A stretch of 64,000 bases of DNA, taken from NCBI GenBank assembly GCA_030867875.1, contig JAOWCC010001589.1, positions 144,061,745-144,125,744 of the forward strand, in the 5' to 3' direction. The translations under genes were made by a program, and so were the position numbers. Origin of the DNA: Actinernus sp. WN-2022 (lineage: Eukaryota > Cnidaria > Anthozoa > Actiniaria > Actinernidae). The notes beneath the pieces were generated by a model. The model had not been told where the DNA came from and made no database searches. It saw only the letters and a program-made list of their open reading frames with translations. Below are positions 61,001 through 64,000 of this stretch, in pieces (position 1 is the first letter of the stretch; each line of letters begins with the position of its first letter).

Positions 61001-61580
61001 CTGTGGAGAAACTGTTCAATCAAATAGGTCGCCGACTTTATTTATATTGCATTTAGAAATTTCTGCTGAAAGATATATAAATCAAAAGAGCTGAACCTAC
61101 CTTTCGTTTTGATGTATCAAATACTGTGCCATCGAATCTCCCCTTTACAACGCAACAGAAAACGCACAAATGTCAAAATTTTAGAGATTCACTATCGAGA
61201 ATCTATTACTACTACGCAGTTTACCAAAATGGCAAGATGAATTAGAGTTTACTATCTGCTCACGAGATCTTGCCCATGAAGCTGGAAGATATACATTTCG
61301 TTTTGGCCTGTAAAAACTCCTCCGTATCGAGTTTTCTCTTTCTAAGATTCGCTCAACCTCATAAAACCGTCCTCGTTACCTGCTTGGAGCATAATCGTAT
61401 AAAATCACCGAAGAAACTGAATTTTATAGTTGGCAGTAATCCGACACTCTTTACGGACGCCATGTTTGTTTCTATAATTTCACAGAACACCGCTGACGTT
61501 TTGCAGGCTCAGTGTCAAGACAGATTTCTGGCGACGATTATTTTGCCGAGTTTCCAATTGAGTTCAAACCCGCGATGCTG
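58010..61580. other. Long unassigned stretch
   Basis: 58,083-58,153 repeats a segment from about 36,790 (GCACTCGTGTCAGTGTT). Beyond that there is AT-rich DNA with no coding frame showing a domain. Overlapping frames on both strands at 60,098-60,417 have no motif and no matching splice sites. Nothing else supported. Confidence 0.4.
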
Positions 61581-61588
61581 GCAAATTT

Positions 61589-61620
61589 GCCGTGTTTCTA
61601 TAGAATTATAGAAACACGGC
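61589..61620. repeat. 32-bp perfect hairpin GCCGTGTTTCTATAG
   Basis: GCCGTGTTTCTATA and TATAGAAACACGGC are exact complements around a 4-bp centre. Followed by CAGCCAATGTGAGCGCG. It may be the end or centre of a foldback element, but no second partner was found. Confidence 0.6.
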
Positions 61621-61624
61621 TTTC

Positions 61625-62030
61625 AGCCAATGTGAGCGCGTATTTTCTGTGGGTAGTTTATAAATTCTTATATCAATGTATCTTCTCATGCATTAACAAT
61701 AAATAAAAGAAACCCATGTTAATTATGTTTCAGGCAATGAGGTTATCATATTTTGTAATTTGTTATATAACATGAGCTCTCCAGATGAGCTATTACAGCT
61801 CTTAGAGCTGAGCGCATGTTTAGGTAAAATATTGTTGAAATATATTTTAATAAAACAAACCATACACAAGGGAATGACGGCACGTGATCTGAAATAGAGC
61901 AATGGAAATAGGAAATAGAAATAGAGTCTGTTATACTCCTCAATCAGTTATTTATCCCAGTTCATAATTATTTACGTAAATGGCCACGGGATATCGATGG
62001 TATCCGAGAACAGTGAGTTTCGTTATCAAT
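61625..62030. other. Spacer, nothing recognised
   Basis: AT-rich with a small palindrome AGAGCTC...GAGCTGTAATAGCTC near 61,770-61,810. No gene supported. Confidence 0.4.
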
Positions 62031-62033
62031 TGA

Positions 62034-62680
62034 GCCGCGTCAGGCAAAAAGGACCCGGACGACATTCAAGTTAAATAATTCCTACAACGGTGTTCCTAAT
62101 AACAGGTTGAAGGTTGTATTGTATTCTTGACGAGAAGCGCTACATTTCATTCATAACAATAAATGTCAGTTTCATGAAATTGGCGACAAAAATCAGAGGT
62201 GAAATTTACGTGATTTTGATGCAAGGGCCCGATTACAAATATGACCACAAAAATTAGGAATCCTGTCATAGGGGATGATTTTAATGTATGACATTCATTT
62301 ATACCTGCTGGCATTAAAGAGTAAAAAATAAGATGAACCAGATGATCACTTTTTGGCAAAAAAATGTATTTTCTGCAGTCGTTCTGCTACCCGTAGCTCA
62401 TATGATTTTAGCAATAGTACAAGTTACACCTTGAAACAATCGTCTGATGATAGGGAATTATTTGCGTCTGCTAAAATTGTGATCACACCCTTCTGTAAAA
62501 ATATCGTAAATTTCGTCTTCGATTTCACTTGTCAATTTCATGAAATCAACACTACTTGTTAGTAGCACAATGTGGCGCTCGCGATGCATATTGCAATTGC
62601 ACCACAAGTATAAAAACATGGTACAATTTCAAAATACATTTACATATTATGTCGTCCGGGCCCTTTTTGTCTGACGCGGC
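62034..62680. mobile_element. 647-bp foldback element with GCCGCGTCAGRCAAAAAGG ends
   Basis: The left end GCCGCGTCAGGCAAAAAGGA and CCCGGACGACAT pair with ATGTCGTCCGGG and CCTTTTTGTCTGACGCGGC at the right. Diverged inner arms can be followed for about 300 bp on each side (TTTCATGAAATTG, GAAATTTACG). No protein. A clear target duplication was not identified. Confidence 0.72.
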
Positions 62681-62748
62681 CCAATTTGTTAATGGTTTAA
62701 AAAGCATGGTTCACATTAACGACGCAAGTACGCAGACGTCAACGCGTC

Positions 62749-63166
62749 ATCTCTCTTAGATTGACTATTATCATCAATTGTCAAAATCGCTAGAATTGAT
62801 TATAATCATCATTCTAAGACAAACCCTAACCGCAAACCAAACCCTAACCATCGGAGGAGTTCACGGGTAAACGACTGGTTTTCGCTCACCTAGAGCTAGG
62901 ATTCACAGGTAAACAGGAAAGGAAGGTAAACGAGAGAGAAAAAAAGTTTGAACGCTCTTACTCTGGCTCGAACTCGTAGCCGTTTGCGTGTAGTGCTCGG
63001 TAGTACAGACGTCATGACCACTACACTAAGCGCGTCTACCGCCGTTCGGAATTCGACAATTGTTTATCTTTATACTTGACTGGTTTTAACCTCGAGGTTA
63101 AATTGAGGATTATAATCGATTCTAGCGATTTTGACAATTGATGATAATAGTCAATCTAAGAGAGAT
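62749..63166. mobile_element. 418-bp element with 59-bp inverted ends around a tRNA-like unit
   Basis: The left arm ATCTCTCTTAGATTGACTAT, ATCATCAATTGTCAAAATCG and CTAGAATTGATTATAATC is complemented at 63,107-63,166 with few mismatches. The interior has CCCTAACC motifs and a tRNA-like stretch (see next entry). It begins 68 bp after the preceding foldback element. Superfamily unknown. Confidence 0.7.
62960..63050 (-). ncRNA. tRNA-like Pol III promoter unit (SINE-type)
   Basis: On the minus strand TAGTGTAGTGG fits a tRNA A box and GAGTTCGAGCC fits a B box, about 42 nt apart, as in tRNA genes. The acceptor stem and anticodon arm do not fold cleanly to a functional tRNA, so a tRNA-derived SINE head or decayed tRNA is more likely. 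No CCA or Pol III terminator was tied to it. Confidence 0.42.
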
Positions 63167-63193
63167 ACCGTGTTGCAGACGTAGTGTCGTTTT

Positions 63194-63230
63194 TAACTCG
63201 TGGATGCGCGCAAGCGCATAACACGAGTTA
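63194..63230. repeat. Hairpin TAACTCGTG-ATGCGC
   Basis: TAACTCGTGGATGCGC pairs with GCGCATAACACGAGTTA around a CGCAA-type loop, with one bulge. An isolated strong hairpin 28 bp after the tRNA-carrying element. Confidence 0.55.
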
Positions 63231-63234
63231 CTGG

Positions 63235-63860
63235 GGTTAGTGGTCCAAGCTAATTTATTCATCGTTTTATGGTGTGTAGATCGTTTTTCTGTGTACGTCG
63301 GGGACTCTCCCTTGGCTTTCCGAATAGTGTTCGATTTCTAGAATATATATTGACGGAGTTTATATTACGCGCCCAAGTTGCATATTCAACGGAAAAGATG
63401 CTGCGAAAGGATTTGGCTGTATTGTAAATATTGCGAAATGATTACTACAGCAAATACAAACATTGGTTCGGGATTTACGAGAGAAGACCGAGCACGTTTC
63501 ACTCAGGTTCTTACATTTTGTGGAGCCAGCCAATTTTATACGTCACGTCGTGAACATCAAACTCAAAGATGGCGGATACTGGACCTAATTAAGCCAAGAT
63601 CGGAGGTAATTTCCCAGCGTTTGTACCAGTTCCTTGGCATATCAAAGTCTCGCTATTGATGGTTTGCACGTTACGCCATAGCCGGCATGTTGGAGTACAG
63701 TCAACAATAGATTCATAACTCTTTACCGCATCCAACAACAATACAACTGTGTAGAGTGTGTTTATGTACTGTCGCCGAGGTGTGCAACGACAATAGCAGA
63801 TTTATTATAACGTAACTTACAAACAAACAAGTACTATAACTTCCATAAAGAGTTCCCGCC
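63235..63860. other. Spacer, nothing recognised
   Basis: An open frame at 63,378-63,659 has no motif. No feature is supported. Confidence 0.35.
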
Positions 63861-63883
63861 ATTTACGTCTATAATTCACGTGT

Positions 63884-64000
63884 CACAATGACTTTACACT
63901 TCGTGTTATAATAGATTACACTTCGTGTTATAATAGCTTAGGCTTCACGTCTGTCACAATGACTTTACACTTCACGTGCTAAAGTAGATTACACTTCGTG
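63884..64000. repeat. Short tandem units at the window edge
   Basis: Variants of TGTCACAATGACTTTACACT and ATTACACTTCGTGTTATAAT recur two to four times with TTACACTTCGTG as the common core. The array runs off the end of the window, so its length is unknown. Confidence 0.65.

Noticed and set aside
62820..62860. Telomere-like CCCTAACC motifs
   Set aside because: Only a few scattered copies, also seen near 32,270-32,395 and 46,960; not an array.

Overview
This is eukaryotic, AT-rich, repeat-dominated genomic DNA. It has spliced-exon signatures, many non-LTR retrotransposons of the CR1/L2 and L1/Tx1 types, a DIRS-like (tyrosine-recombinase) element, a Ty3/Gypsy relic and many small inverted-repeat DNA elements. 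This mixture, together with a BEN-domain gene and THAP-domain sequences, suggests a cnidarian, probably an anthozoan such as a stony coral. That is inference from the style of the repeats; no species marker was found. There are no operons, rRNAs or CRISPR arrays.

Layout. 0-4.2 kb: an eight-exon gene ending in a BEN domain, with clean splice sites and matching phases but three coding lesions. 4.2-5.4 kb: two small MITEs with visible target duplications and a GGATCC-centred palindromic satellite. 5.4-9.9 kb: mostly unassigned, with a Ty3/Gypsy integrase scrap, a 53-bp minisatellite and one possible transmembrane exon. 9.9-17.8 kb: a decayed L1/Tx1-like LINE on the minus strand, broken by a repeat also found at 43.3 kb, by a plus-strand CR1-like RT unit with a whole 598-codon reading frame, and by a THAP-bearing piece. 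20.1-24.1 kb: a minus-strand LINE with an ORF1 remnant and a PHD-finger/endonuclease/RT ORF2. 24.2-30.5 kb: a decayed plus-strand L2/CR1-like LINE split by a DIRS-like element.

30.5-42.8 kb holds three TTAA-bounded units in a row: a 5.4-kb element with 1.4-kb inverted arms, a 544-bp foldback MITE that shares one TTAA with it, and a unit with a 19-bp perfect terminal repeat. The third unit carries the best-preserved LINE of the window: ORF1 with coiled coil and SGNH hydrolase, and ORF2 with endonuclease and RT over 941 codons. 43.3-44.6 kb: second copy of the 10.8-kb repeat. 47.0-55.7 kb: another minus-strand LINE whose endonuclease frame is cut by a fourth TTAA element (5,418 bp); the frame matches exactly across the TTAA. 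55.7-56.6 kb: a 5'-truncated LINE scrap. 57.1-57.7 kb: a THAP-domain reading frame. 58-64 kb: unassigned DNA with several foldback elements, one carrying a tRNA-like Pol III promoter.

How the parts work together: almost everything is mobile DNA in nested layers. Only the BEN gene and the THAP frame look like host-type or domesticated coding sequence. The most distinctive theme is repeated use of TTAA targets by elements whose ends differ from one another and in which no transposase is visible. They are presumably mobilised in trans by piggyBac- or Kolobok-type transposases encoded elsewhere.
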